Of a stretch of DNA of 64,000 bases, positions 32,563 through 47,600 are shown piece by piece. Location: positions 813,501 through 877,500 of the forward strand of contig NC_092689.1 in the NCBI RefSeq assembly GCF_964275005.1, read 5' to 3'. The notes under the pieces were generated by a model. It searched no databases. It was not told the DNA's origin and saw nothing but the letters and a program-made list of their open reading frames with translations. Within the stretch, counting starts at the first letter, position 1. Each line of letters opens with the position of its first letter. The translations under genes were made by a program, and so were the position numbers. Origin of the DNA: Diadema setosum (taxonomy: Eukaryota; Echinodermata; Echinoidea; Diadematoida; Diadematidae).

Positions 32563-35418
32563 TCTGTTGCGTAGATGCTCAACGTGTCAATTTGACAGCC
32601 TGTTTGAGATCACTGCACATGGAGTTATTCAGATGGATAAAACCGGAGAACTTTCGCGCATAATTAGTGGAGATTTAAAACATACTAAAATCCCCCCCCC
32701 CCTCTCTCTCTCTCTCTGAGCTCTTTTGGGAAAGCATCGGGAATCAATGACGATGAGCAACAACCAAAAATGCACTTGCATTACATCATTTATTATTAGG
32801 AAGATACAAAAGTAATGCCATGAAATCATTTTGATCGCTAAGATAAAATCACAAACGATATCATCAATCATTGGAAGCAATGTTAGTATATTTTGCATAC
32901 TCTACTACTACTCTATTGAGTACATGACGATATAGTATGGATGAAATACAGCGCTGATTTAATTCTGTGCCACATAGTAGACATTCTGACTATTGTATCT
33001 ATTTTCTTTGTAAAACTAGCAGAGCAGTAAGTTGATAAGAACACTGTCGAGAATTATTGGTGAATTTTCAATCAGGTTCGTTGCCAATTTGTGTCACAAC
33101 CAAAAATCATTTCATTTTTATAATCAACACACTCAAGCAGCCTGCAAAATGTGCGCACATGTCCATCGTTTGGCATAATCACGGATTTTAGACGATGCTT
33201 CTACTACCATTCAGTCTAAAACAATGACACTAACACCTAAACATGTTAATCTTCACATGCAGCATGCAATATTGCGATGAAAGTACAAGTTAAGGCGCGG
33301 GTTAACATGTTTGTTATAGTTTGCATTTCATTGACAAATGTGTATTTACAAGAGTCTTAATGTTACTTCTATGTACATCTACGCGCTACAAAGTACATCG
33401 GATAGCGCACTGTTGGAGCTGGTGCTGACAACTCGACTGAAATTACTTCTTTTTTATTTTTGATTTGTCCAGGTTTACATCTCATTTTTATTCTTATTCA
33501 CTACCTAGATTTCCTGTCAGATATGCCTCATGTCAGATTTGCTTTCACTTTTTTCTTTTGATGTAAAACGATTTTTGCCACCACGGTATCGAATTGTTTA
33601 CACATTGATTTTGCAGATGATAAGTTTCATTGGAATGACATATTTCAGGTAAGATCAGTTTGATGGGGTTTTTTTCAAAAATAAAGTATTATACTGTTCC
33701 ATGAATTTTTGTTTTCTCCCTATAATTCTAACGCTAGTGATCCTTGATCACTTCGTACGTCGTTGTAGGTGACGGAAGATGTCTATCTTTGCTTGTAACA
33801 TGGCACTATTACATCACTTTCGCTAAGACTACGTGACAGAAATAAGCTGCTCAAGGTTAAAAAAAGCGCCACTTCTCGTTTGAGTGGACCGTAGTGAATA
33901 GAATATATTGAAACAAACAGAATGATAGAAGTTCACTAAATTGAAAACCTAACATTAGACAAGTGGGTATAGCGCATAGCTTCATTCATATTTTCATAAT
34001 AAACTTCAAAATGACAATGACAAGACTGTGATGATGTCGTCCGTAAAGTTTCTTATTATCCTGTTCACAAAAATCACCATTATGTCCTTTTTCACATCCA
34101 AGAGAAGATAAAATATTATTCTTTTCACAAATTATAATCTTGTAAAGGAATATAGAATTGCTAAATCATCGACCAAAGTCTTAACCTTTCATGATTATCT
34201 CACAAAATTGAAAATGAAGATGAATTTTTATACTTTTATTGTAAAACCAGAAAGAGATCTTTGATGCGATGACAACATCAGCTCATTTAATTTGTTTGTA
34301 CATTTTAGACCAATATCAATCAACGTTTCTTGGAAACATTTGAAACAAGGATATTCTGTAACCTCGTCGTTTATATCCAGTTTTAAAGAAACTCCTTACA
34401 TTGTGCATACTCTTTTTGTGTGTATGTCTACTAATCATGTCATTTGAATGAAGCTTAATGTTGCAGTTTTATTTACCTTGATTTAACGCTTTGAACAGAC
34501 TCATGTTATGATGATGGATAGGTATAAACACAGTCTTTAATATTCCCTGTTCCGTATGCATAATATATACGAAATCCTCAACGTTTAAATTGTGTAGTGT
34601 TCATGCATGACACGTAACATTGAATGGAATTCACTCCGTCATAAACAAGAATCAACTGCTCGAAATAATAAAACAGTCGATCGACTGCTAGTCAATCGCT
34701 TGGCCTGGCCCACATTATCAGTGAACAACAACGGTTGCCGATTTACGCTGTGCCAGTGTCGAGTAAAACAACTGCTGATAGAAAGAAGAATTAAGGAGGA
34801 GAGGGCGACGAAGAAAGAAAGACAGAAGAAAGAAGACACAAAATTGAATCATCTTGTGTGTATATTTTGTGTGTATGTCTGAAGTCATTTTCATCTGCAA
34901 GATGCCTGAAAATTATTATTATGCATAAATTAAACCTCTGTCATATTACGTTGTACTCGGATACATCCATAATCATACCAGACGAAAATAATCCTGATTG
35001 AGTATTGTCATGGAATTAGCCTGCTACACTAAAAATGTTTATCCTTGCTGCTCGGCAAGCCTTTGGCTCTAATGATTTACATGAATGACTTTAAGTATAC
35101 CAAACTACTGTTCTACATGCTAGTGGTTATGTCAACATTGTCGAGTTGCGTAGCCGTTTCATGCACTGCCACTTCAGTATACATGTATTCACAATGGTGT
35201 GTTAGGTACAGAAAGTTACGTTGGTTCACCAAGTTTAAAATGATGAAGATTCAAGGCGCTTTGATATCAATTACTTGCTTCATACTTAAAAACTCACAAT
35301 ATTTGCAATGTCTCTGAATAAAACGAAAAATTATTCTTGATAGCACGAACAGTGAGAAGTTGTTCCGTTACCGTTTTTAATTCATGCATGATACATCTTA
35401 TGCGCTAGCGTTAAACCT

Positions 35419-35433
35419 TCACTAGGTGGCGCT
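35419..35433 (+). promoter_or_regulatory. CTCF-like motif at the ABM-like gene stop
   Basis: TCACTAGGTGGCGCT matches the CTCF consensus CCASYAGRKGGCRSY at 14 of 15 positions. It lies two bases past the stop codon, in the presumed 3' UTR. Binding is not shown. Confidence 0.35.
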
Positions 35434-35435
35434 GT

Positions 35436-35765
35436 CTATGATTCTGTGGACTTTTCCACGACGTTCTCCGAATCAATGACGTAGAGCCCCGTGTGGGCTC
35501 GCTCGACGCCTTCCAGCGTTGGGGCCTTTTCGAGCTTCTCGATCAGATCCGACGCCGGCTCCGTATTAGTGCCAAGCCCCTGTAACTCGCAACGAAAGAC
35601 CAGATCAAAAGGTTGGAAAGGGACTGCTGGAGTGAAGCGCCGGTACAGGGCCCAAGGACCGATCTCGTACTGCTCGGATGCTGCAGCGCTTTCTTGCAAC
35701 AGTTCGAGGCCAACAAGTTCCTCCAGCATTTCCTCAGCAGGAACTTCATCCAAGTCAGTCGTTAC
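35436..35765 (-). CDS. ABM-like gene coding exon 4 (last)
   Basis: 330 bp, acceptor GTCCAG at 35768-35766. Runs from VTTDLDEVPAEEMLEELVGL to IDSENVVEKSTES and TAG at 35438-35436. The open frame extends upstream of the acceptor, but that part does not fit the preceding exon phase as well. Confidence 0.78.
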   Translation of the reverse strand, partial: VTTDLDEVPAEEMLEELVGLELLQESAAASEQYEIGPWALYRRFTPAVPFQPFDLVFRCELQGLGTNTEPASDLIEKLEKAPTLEGVERAHTGLYVIDSENVVEKSTES

Positions 35766-38589
35766 CTGGACATGCATATGACATAATCGCGTGACATTTT
35801 CTTCATAGAAGAAAATAATCTTCAAATATTCAAACTGAATGAAGTAAGTTGAAATTTCACCATTATAAATTGTTTCATCCTCATGTCTTACTCTCCGAGA
35901 GTAATCTTCTTCCTCCATTCCTGTAATTCATGTGAAATAACGAAGTTCTTGTAACGGCTTGACTTCGATCCAGTGTGGTGTATATTGAGGGGGGGGGGGG
36001 GTGGTACTATAGATATTCTTCTTTCATTTTTTTTTTTAATTCATCCCATCTTATCGCTAAAAAACCACAACATTAATGTGTGCGAAAAATCAGCATTTCA
36101 TATAATCAAAGGGACGGTCCTCCAACCCAAGAAAGCCTGAATGATACAGATACATGCTCTTATTATTTTTGAACTTCACATTTCTGCTCAAATTAATTAA
36201 ATGGCCTTTCTAGTTGTTGGTAATGAACAGATGCGTAAGCAGGCGAACCCTGTACAACGTTGCTGCAAAAAGATATGCATAAAAACGAAGAAGAAAGAGA
36301 ACAGAGCCAATTTGGGTAAAATAAATAAATAAATAAATAAAGTAAGCGTCACGTGGAGCTAGACAAGGCTGCAAAATGCTATTTGCAGCACAGATGCTCA
36401 CCTTGAATGAAGATATTAAGAAGCAGGATTCGGTTTTGGCGGGAAGATCTGGGGCTACTGGTCCATCACTCGTCTTTGTTTCGTGATAGCCTCCTGTGAG
36501 TAAGGAAAAAATGAAACATGATTGACTATAATACAGTTACCATATATTATTTTCAACATCACTTTCAGTTTACGATTTCTGCATGTTCTGGCTTGTGGTT
36601 GTTTCCTACAGTAACTGCTTTTCCTCTTTCGTTTTTCTTTTGTCTTCTGCTTTCTTCTGGCAGATTCTAGCAATTTCTTACTTTCCTTTCTTCTTCTGCT
36701 CATTCCTTTCGTCATCCTCCTGCTCCAAGTGATTCTCTGCTAGTTCTCTAACTCTGACCTGTTGTCTTGGTCATCTGTATATTTTCTCCCCAAAATTCAA
36801 CCTTTCACAGAAATCGGTCTTAAAATATACGCAATCAAATGAGTTATCAAAATCAAAACACCAGACTGAAATACTCCATAAAGAGTTTTAAATTTGAAAA
36901 CATCCTTAGACTTTGAAGTTCGGAAAAGAGCAAAGAAGATTTGAACGAAAATCACAGATCAAATGTTTGGCCAAGTCCTATTATTTTGCCATCACAGATT
37001 CTTTAATGTTTGTATCGAGGAAACGTGAGATATTGGTTTTAACTTTATCATAGTTAATCTATTATCTATCTCCATCTGAATGACTTCTTTTTATTAGAGA
37101 TCTACATACTCGCCAAAATAAGTTTGATATGAAAATATTGCTGTTGATGTTATTAATAATAATGCTAATGACAATGACAAGAATTGACGTTGTTATAGCA
37201 ATATGAGTATATTTTTCACATCACCATTCCTTTGCTATTGCTTGTGAAATCAATATTACTAATATATGTAGTTTATATGTTTCCCTATATTTATATATCA
37301 TATCTTTATAAAAGTTCTTTCCTAATGAAGCTGCAGAGAAGTACTTGCCAGGATAGTTTGTCTGTAGTCCCGGAGGACCGTGGCTTTCTCCCAGCGCCTG
37401 GAGGAGCTCGATGGAAGGTTGCGACATGTCCTTCATCACCATCTCATTCGTGTCGTTAAACGTGGCAAAATTCATGTACTTGTACCTCCCTGCATTTAGC
37501 ACAAAAGATAGTGCAAAAGAAAGTCAATCAAGAGGAATTAGCTGCAAAGAAGATAACACTTCTTCTAAAATTAATTACATGAAACGTTAACAACGAAAGA
37601 AAACAATGTCAAAACAATTTTGATACAAATTTAATGAACTAACATGTCATTTGAAGTCTCATGTGGACATTATCGTGATGGCCAGGTCATACGATTGTGC
37701 ATCCAACCTCAATACCTTCAAATTTAAACTAAAGACCTGTTGTTGTTTTTTTCCCATCAACTTTGTGGATGATGTGTGACACTTTGTGGGAGCTGGGCGC
37801 CTTTGAATGTTTCTACAGATAAATGGTGCTATATAAATGCTGTTTCATCATCATCATCATTATCATCATCAGCAGAGACAAGTTCCTGAAATGTAAGGTT
37901 TCATTTTCTTCCAACGTATATCTGTTAAGATGTTATAAAATTTCTTGATTTGAAAGAAGAGGAGAGGAAGTTCTATCCAATATTCATTTTAGAACTCTTT
38001 TTTTTTCATATTGTTTGCTTTAGATTAATGGATCTTATGGTTGTTCCAACGCTAATTCCTACGAAACGTTTGTCATGTAACACTGTCAACTGAACTCAGA
38101 GCGCTGAATGGCTCCCGCCTGCAATATAACATATTTGATACAATCAAAATTAAAAGCAGTGTGAAGAAGAAAGAAAAAAGAATCGAATCATTGCCCCATT
38201 AATTATTTTATCCCTCAAGATGAGAAAATCACCTACAAACCAGTTGTTTTGGTTTTACCTCGAAAATTTTCAAGTTTGATAAAAACACAAGCACCGACTT
38301 TCTCCCTTTAATGCCGAATCTCTCTGGATGGAGAAAAGTGACATATGCCCCTCTTCCCCCAACAAGCAAATTACACTACACCCTTCAACCCGCTGAGATG
38401 CACTTGGATTCATAGAAACATTCTTCGGGCTTGTTCACTGTGAAATTGGAATCTATGTACACACAGAGAGACGTTGACATTGATTTGACGAAGAGGATAA
38501 CAAAAGCCGATAACATAGTCAAAGATCAGCCTCTGGGCTGCTATGTACTTTCCCTTTGATGAAATAAACCAATATCTGTCTATCTATCA

Positions 38590-38639
<50 letters not shown>

Positions 38640-41600
38640 AAATCACAGAGGATAAAGATCATCAAAAAATGCTGAAGTCAAATTATGTCAATAGACAATG
38701 TAAATCACAGCGGATAACGAAATACACGTAAAATGTCAGGGTTATTATTCTTACAATATCGATGTATTGACAAGAACTTGAGTAGGAAGGTAGCAGTAAT
38801 GATAATTCATGCAATGTTAACCAACTACACAATATAAAGTGTTGCGATGTATAACCTTTTTGCTGTTAACATAAGGGGAAAAGTAAACAAAAAATATAAA
38901 AAGGGAAATTACAGAATCTTGTACATGCTCCAATATACTTAAAATATGTTGGTTGTACACTTTGAGAATGATAAAACCCACTGGCCTAATTATGTCAAGT
39001 TGACACAGTTTTAACAACAGTAGAATAACCTGATATAACGCTCTTTTTGGGCAGATTCTTTTCTTCATCCTTTTTATAATTTCATAACCTGGACACAACC
39101 ATTAGTATTCAGGTTCTACGTAATTTATAATATGTCATCGAACCAAATTAGATAGAGAATAATTTTATGTTATGTTCATGTTATCTGTTTCTTTCATCTA
39201 ATATTGCAAATGGGATCTTATCACAGTCATCGCTTCTGTGATTTTGATAATTCATGTTTTGCCGCACATTTTGTTGCGTTTACATACCTATCACTGTCCA
39301 ACCTACAGTGCTCCTAGCATGGTATATTTGAATCACTAAAAAAAGTCGGTAGAAGAAGTAGGCCTACATGAGTATATTGAAGGCCTGCTCAAGAGGGTTT
39401 TTTTTTTTTTTTGTTTATTAAAGAAAGAGATTGATCTTCATTTTCTAAACGATGTCCGCTTTTTAAAGATACTTTATTATCAGTGCTCATCCTACATACT
39501 CCAAATTTGTGTGCTGCTTGTCTTTAAAAGAAGACGATAAAGAGTAACCAGACATGAACTAGACATTCCGGAGAAGGGAACTATTTTCTTTCTCCTCTTT
39601 AAACTTCCTATTGACATGAATTAACGCGAAATCACGTCTGAGGGATTGAGAGCGAGTCTATGTCTAGATCTCTTTAGATCCTAGCTACATGACTCATCCT
39701 ATTGTTCGCAAGATTTGGAGAGCATGGCATCGAACATTCCTCATTTCTCCTCCTGGCCTCGATGGGCTTTCCGGAATATTGCTTCGTGCTATCCCATTTT
39801 CCTCCCCGCTTACGTGCTTAAGTACTACGGGGGTGAGATATGGAAGGAAAAATAAAAGCAGGAAAAGAGAAGCGAAGCAAAATCTGTCGGAGATGAAAGA
39901 TGTGCACATTAGTCTCCTCCTTCCAGACTGTATCACGTAGGTGCGGTAAAAACTCATCAAATACAAAGATTATACTCAAACATGATCTCTATGCATAGAG
40001 AAATACGGCAACGTCAAAATCTTATGGCGTGATATCAATTTTTACAATGCAAATGTTTTTTGACGAACAAAGAATATCAAAGAGTACGATTAAAATTTGC
40101 TAAAACCTCGTTACTTTATGTCAATCTCTCAAAATCCTAATGTCTGTAAATTTGGACTAAAATCAATGAAAATGATGCTATCTATGCTAGAATACTTTCA
40201 CTTTACTGCATTGAATCCTACATGGCAGATATCATGATTTCCGCAGCGTTCAAACTTAGTCTGATATGAAGACCAGTATGCTTCCAGAACACGCCTTTCT
40301 TTCATTAAACTTATAAACATGCTGCAATACTACACCTGAATGTTGTGAGTCATCGTTTATGTCAACAAAGAACGAAAAGTTCGACTCCTCGTGGAGCTAA
40401 TTTCATCGATCATTGTTTCCCCTCCGTTTAGGGAACTGATAGTTGTTCAGATATCACTCGCTATTTTGTCGGCATGTTCAGAGATTATGCATTTTACAAC
40501 TCTTGTGTTTCACGCGCTTAATCGTGACAGATTAAACACATTTCATCATTGAAGTTTTTAACAGTTAGATAATCTCAAGAAGATAGGGTCTTATAATACC
40601 AACGAGATCGACGCTTCGACAGAGTATTCATGTCTTCACAATATCGCTTACTCTTTCATAATGTGACATTTGTCTGTATCTGGTGATTAACAGTTGCTGA
40701 CAACACGAATATTCCGCTATCGATGACTTTCCTGTGTTTTCTGATGCAGACGGAAGACCAATTGATAGATTATCTTCCGCTCCAGCATCCTTTCACAGGT
40801 ATCCTCAAAATCACTTTGCACTTTACCCTGGCAATTTTAATCAAGTCAGTTGTAGACAGTAAACTTTTCCAGACGTTTTACCTTGGAAATCGGAAGAACA
40901 GCATGAGCACGGAACTCTTTTTTGGGGAGTTGGTTTTGTTTTATATATATACGCTTGTATGATATTCTTTACAGAAAAAAAAATAAATAAAAGCGTATAA
41001 TATCACCAAGCAGTTCAGATTCCAAAGCTATATGTTTTCCTTTTCTATCTCGATTTTTGCGAAACTCTCGTTACTCTAAGCAACCTTTCAAGTACATCTT
41101 ATATTCAATGGGGCAGGAGACATTAGTTTTTCATCGCCACATTTCGCCTGGTCAGAATCCTTACATAGTCACAGTGCCCTGTGCCAAATTCCTTCCCCCT
41201 TCTTCTTACAAGACACTTTGAAATAAGCAGTCTATGTGGAGACGGTGATGCAAACATTTCATTGCAGGAAATCCAATCCTCCCCGATCGATCATCGCCCG
41301 TTATTTGCAAGTCTGATGAATGCTCTGCCCGGCTATGCCCCAAGAGGCTGCGAGACACGAGCGACATGGTGACGGGCACCTGGCCCGCCCCGATCGTCTC
41401 CTGTGCACGATTACGTCACTCCACTCTAGAAATGCTGAAAAGGAAGACAGCAAATCCTAACTATACACAGCTTTCACAACCTGTTTAATGATTTGCAGGC
41501 TTTTGTAATCAGCAAGCTTCTACATTTAGATAGCCTTCAGGGCTCAGCTTTTGCCAGAAATATTAATGGTATCTGTCTAAATTTTCTCGAAAAACGAGAA

Positions 41601-44600
41601 CGTCTAACCCACGTTCTTGCTGAGAATTAAGACGTTGATGACAATGCCTTCTAAACACAGCCTCTTAGACGGACTGGAGGCTTCGTCCCTTCTCAAGTAA
41701 AATCTTGTCTCTTGTTGAAAAATTTTCAAGACAAGATTCTGACATGACGAACATTCTCAGACAAAGAAGTAAGAGGGCTGGTAATAACAAGTGTTCCTGA
41801 GGATTTGTGCGTGCCTCTTCTGTGGAGAATGTAATTCGAAACCTCAATTATGATCAATAAACATAAAACGACTGGGGCGAAGTTGATTAAATATTATGTG
41901 TATTCATTTTGACGAATGTAACGTTATTTGATATCACTTATTCAGGCTTGTACCAAGGCTCTACTGTGGAGCATCTATGGCGCAAGACAACTGCGACTGT
42001 GTTCGCAACCAAACGAGGAATGCTTATTCCAATACACAAACACGGAGAAACCAATTTTTGAGCTTCTGCTTCTTAGTTTGTTGATTTGTTTGTTTTGTTT
42101 TGGGGGTGGATGGTAAACTGAAAATAAAGACGAATGTCACTCTCAATCCTTTCCTTTTTTCCATCGAAAGATTTATTTCCCAAATGTTCGCGTTTTGCCC
42201 TTATTGTTCAAAATCCGTAACCGTTGCACTCCAATCAATAGAAATTACAACATGTTTATATCATTCCCTTTGATGTTGTAGACTTTGTAGTCATATTTTT
42301 TTTTCACCTCACGACACACTTTCTGACATTCACTGAGTTGTATCACGGAGGAGAATGTTGGCAAGGCTGTGCACTCTTGAGAATACACGCGTGACATATG
42401 CCAGGGGATTACTGACAATCATGACGGAGAATCGTGGTCTTTACGAATGTCACCAAAGTCTAATCTGGCTTTCCCCATTTCATTCCCCGATGGTTCATCT
42501 TCCTCGTGGGTCCTCTGAAGAGAGAGAGGGGCTGGAGTGAAGAATGCAGCAGACAGCCAAACAAATACGGCTGTCTGGGCGATAAGAGCCGACTTTCAAC
42601 GACATCAGATCCACTTTCATCATCTGAAAGTCACAACAGTCCTCCTCGAGTTCTCATCCTCGGCACGTGACCGACTGAGGAGTGCTTGTGAAGAGCTAAT
42701 GTCGGAGGTGGGGGGGGGGGGGGGTAGCGTTTTCCAGAAGCTTCCAATCAACATCAACAACCAAAACTAAACGAATGGATACCAAAGAAATTTAGCTAGA
42801 TTCGTGTCATGATTCTTCCTCTCCGTCCCTTTCTCTCTCCCTCTGTATCTCTCATCCTTATTTCTCTTTAAAGAGGAGATGATCAGACTCATGTGAAGTA
42901 TTATGCAGAGATTTACTCCGCAGTCTCCGGAAGAGGACATGTTCAGTGTCACATTATCAATAGCAACTATAATTATTGGCAAAGGAAGAAGACCTAACCT
43001 AGAGGAGACAGACACAGCAGGGATGATAGGAATATGCCAACATTTTGATGTATTGCTGTATACTAGAAAACGATGTTAGTACTGACAAACGAATGGTCTT
43101 TCGATGGTGATCGAATATTGCTATAGTGGACAGTTGATATTGATGACTCGGAATGGCTTTGAAATGTTCATGTAAGACGCTTGAAAATAAAACAACAAAA
43201 ATCAACTCAGACGGACAAAGTGACAAACGAACAAAAACATCCGCTGTGTTAAGGTGGCTTTAATTGACTGATATTGATGAGGGGAACAAGACTTAATATC
43301 ACAACGAGTAACCCAAAGTTGTTACATTTTGCAACTGGAAGATGGCAATATAACCCCATTATGAAATCATAATACAAGCTGTCAGGATCGATGAATCAAC
43401 GTTCGTTTCTGCCTTCACATCCTCTGCCCAATGGCAGTTCCTCAATCCACTTTAGGTTGGGATAATGAGGATGGATAGGGATGCAGTCCGTTGTCATGGT
43501 GACGGTAATTCTGACATCGGTAGTCGTTAAGTTGGACACGCAAAGAAAAGAGGTGCGAGGGCACAGCCTCAGCACACTTTGATTGAATTCGCATATAGTC
43601 GTGCCCGGAGACTGCTTGAGTGTTAAGTGATTGAAAGATGGAATAGAAGCGAGCGTTTTACGTGAGATCAGCTGGACGGGCAAACGTTATCCTTTCTCCC
43701 TTCTGACAGCCTGGTGTCCCAGCCCGCCAGTTAGCCGACATAAGGCTCTCAGTTAAGTTTGTTTCTCACATAATTGACACATTTTGCCAGGCCTTAAGTG
43801 TATGTATCTGTGATAATCCCCTAGTATAGACAGCCCTCTTGCAAAAGTTATCATTCATAGAGCTTCAATCGGCTGTGCTCCCCCCCCCCCCCCTCCATGC
43901 TACCGGAAGTAATGTTCTGATATTGAGTTCTACATTCATGTTGTGATTTACCGCTTTTATTACAATTTAATTACAAGGAAAAAAACCCCAAAGCGAATCA
44001 TTTTCTTTTGATTGACGTTGTTCTTGTTACTGATTGATATTGTCCCCGATAGAAGGGCAAAAGCTATACCACACCATATCCTGTTTATTTAGATGTGCAT
44101 GTTTTACACTCTTTGCTGACAGTAAACATTGGCAAAGTCTTGAATAATAAAGTCGAACCACCTGTTTCTTGAGGGCAGGATACGCCAAACACTTCACCAA
44201 GACAATCTTTGGCGTTATAATGTGTAATTCCACACGGTATTCGAGTTAAAGATTAGTTGTACAAGTGTCATTGATATTTTGTAAAGAATGAGTATGTTTT
44301 CAGTGAGCTTACGATTCATATTGACTCTACCTACTGATTTGATACTAGACCTTGAATTTTTAAGATACATCTATGATCTCACATTTTATACATTTTGATT
44401 TGAAGTTTTGGTCACTAATAATTTGCAAAGGTATCTTAATTTCATCAGAAAAAAAAAAAATCCGGTGCTTTTAAGTAACCACCCACTTTTCCTTGCTCTT
44501 GCATTATAGTGACTGTAAATAAGTGGCATTAGTAAACGATTTATATTCAATTCAATTAAATTCAATTCAATTCGTTTATTTTCATTTCAATCACAAAAAA

Positions 44601-47600
44601 AAAAACATTTAGCATTCAGTGTTACAGATGAAACATAAAAACAATGATATATAAAAAGCCACAACGACATCGGAATTACAGTCATAAATTGTTCCGAATT
44701 ACAACAGGCAACAAGTAAAATGGAAAATGGTGTACACATAAAAAGCCAATAAGGCCTGTAGGCGCGCGTACACCGTTGTTACAAATCATGTAGAATTGGA
44801 ATCTAAGTTATTTTCAAAAGTCATAAATCAGTTTTATACAGAAGATACACAAAAGAACATAAAACAAAAAACAAAAACAAAAACAAACATAAAAAGATAG
44901 TTAAATACATCAATGAAATTTTTGATAAAAAGACAAAAGATGTCTTTTATACTGCTTCTTAAATAAATCATTATGTTGCTTATTATAATTATCTTGGTTT
45001 ATTGCATTCCAAAAAAACTGGTCCTGTATGTCGAAGAGTTTGTTTTAATTTCGTACTAGGACATTTCCATTGATGAACTTTATTGCAGCTTTGTTACGTA
45101 ACATCTATCCCGAGAACCATATCTGAGACTCAGTTTGTGAATAAATGTCGTATATAGTCAGTGAAATCACTAGAATGATTCTTGCGAAATACTCTTTCGA
45201 GTCCCTGGAAAGCATCTTTATCACAGGATGAGTTGTTTCACGCCCCTAATTGGTCCATTTCCACTGCCTAAATAGGCGTTGCTCTGGGACCCAGACTATA
45301 GTCAACAATGAATAATCATCTAATCGTTCCAATCTACGACCCTGGGTGGCGACATCCAACGCCCAATCAAATGCGCATATACACAAACTTTCCACCTATA
45401 CCCAATACGAATACACACGCACAGCCACGCACACTGTCTTGCGCTATCGCCTAGAATAGTCGATTTACATCCTCCGTTTTGGAATATATTGTTTCCCCTC
45501 TACAGTCAATGTTCTTTTTAGTTGGCAAAGTGACAATATGATAACGGGCATGTCCAACAACATTGTACATGACATTCCTCTGGCATTACAACGGTATTGG
45601 TCGAAGAATTCAAAGCGTTATCATCGAGGGAAGTTTAGGTCATTTTATATTTTTGTGCGTGCGTGTGTGTGTGATAACGAGAAAAGATAATGCATTCTTT
45701 GCATCCAAACTTGGATTTTTCTTTTAGTTTTACAGCTATTTCCGGTATCCTATTTTTGTTTTGTTCTGTTTTTTTTTAAATATAGCCATTTCACAACGAG
45801 GGTCTTTCATCAGTTTTCAGTGCAACATGTACATCAAAGGGGATTCGGAACCCAAATATGATTATGGCTTGAGTCAATGCAGAAGTATTAGTGAAATACA
45901 TCAGTGAAGTTTGAGGAAATTCAGACAATCCGTTTTAAAATTTAAGGTCATGGATGACTACCATATTTTTATGTCACAGTCGGACAACAATATGAAGAAA
46001 AAAGCAAAGAGAATTCAACAAAATTCCATTTTTGTGATAATCACACTTTCCTCCCACTTGTCACTGACATTTGAATACCAATTGCCTCTTTATTATGCTA
46101 GAAATCAGAAAATGCTTTTAATTCTCTTTATATGTTTCCTCAATATCGTTGTCCTACTATAGCATCACCAATTCTAGTCTTCTTCTCTGGCGACAGCGGT
46201 ACGGCAACGTTTAAAAACATAACTTATTAACAGATTGTCCGAATTTCTTAAGACAATACGGATGTGTTCCATTAATATTCACCTTCTAGAGTAATTCACA
46301 AATTTTACAAGCTATGCTTTTCTTGTGAATTCCTCTTTTCCATGTAGAGTTATTAATTAAGATTGTATTGCTTACTTGTTAATTTATCCAAACCAGAGTT
46401 GATACCATTACAAAAATTGTATTCATGTTTTTATTGAAACGTAAGTGATTCAAAGTTCCTTTAAATATTATGTACTCATGTAAGCGTTATGTATGTTACT
46501 TTGTATTACTTTATATGGAAATAAAATCATTTTGAATTGAATTGAATTGAATTGAATTGAATTGAATTGAATATTTCTGTATGCACTTAATCCACATATA
46601 TATACTATTTGGGTTTATTCCCTTTTAACGTCAATCACAAAGATAGCTGAAAGAGCTATTCCATACCACGTTCAGGTTGGAGTTCATGAATAAGAGTAGA
46701 ATTGGGACCGTAGAGGTGTACGGCATTGAAATCCTTCAAAAGAGGAAGTTGTGGAATTTTGAAGTTTTACATATTCTTGGAAAAGTCATATCAGTCAGAT
46801 ATGCAAATAGAAGGATGTGATGATGACATCACATGTCTACCAAAGACCCGAACATAAATTTTCATTATTGTCCTATTTTGATACCAAATCAAATTAATAT
46901 GATTCCATTTAACAGCTATTTAATTCTTTCAACAGCGCATCTGAAAATACATTAACAATAATTACGTGGTCTATAAGAAATATGAACCAATTTCAAACAG
47001 TTCAGGATTTCTTCCAATATAAGTTTATTATGTTCTGGGGAGACGGAGGAATATATAATCAGCAATGGTTGTAAACATGGAGTCAAAGACAAAAACAGTA
47101 CACAAACTTAATACAGGTGGATGTCCTAGTTAGGATGGTTGGAAGACGACTACATGTGAATGAAATGGGCCTGTAGATGCAGGGTGAATTTGGGAGCCAA
47201 AAACACATTTTTTTTGGGGGGGGGGGGCAGGATGGAGTATGTATCCTAAAATGTCATAAGTAGAATATATGCAAACGACTTCATTGATAATCTCTCGATT
47301 TCATTGATTGATATAGTTACTCCAATAACTGTATAGTGAACGAGACGGGTAGAAAATCTAAAACTTTGTAACATCACTGATTTAATCACAGTTGGAATTT
47401 GTAGATTACAATGTATATAAGATTTGCATTTTCAAGTTGTTTGCCAACAAACCGTGCCCTATTTACAGTCGCCACAATAGAACATCCGACATGTCTGACT
47501 GGAGAAGAAAGTTACATACTGAGCGTCTAGATAATTTATGTGATTTCATCGTTGTATATTCTCGGACTAGGGTTTGAAAGGTGAAAGTCATACCCATTTA

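Larger units (their letters stand above)
29729..35435. other. Intergenic between sulfotransferase start and ABM-like gene end
   Basis: Holds the probable sulfotransferase promoter near 29.73-30.2 kb (no TATA motif identified), CA-rich minisatellite 31300-31445, the hairpin/direct-repeat unit 31738-32006, MITE copy 5 and CTCF-like sites. From about 32.7 to 35.4 kb I see no gene or repeat with support. Confidence 0.5.

Noticed and set aside
35781-35918. N-terminal extension of the last ABM-like exon frame (MEEEDYSRR...)
   Set aside because: Lies upstream of a good acceptor; the phase and domain continuity from exon 3 (…SSFK|VTTD) fit without it.
36455-36715. Lys/Arg-rich 86-codon minus-strand frame
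   Set aside because: Low-complexity CTT-rich intron DNA; it overlaps exon 3 in another frame and has no domain.
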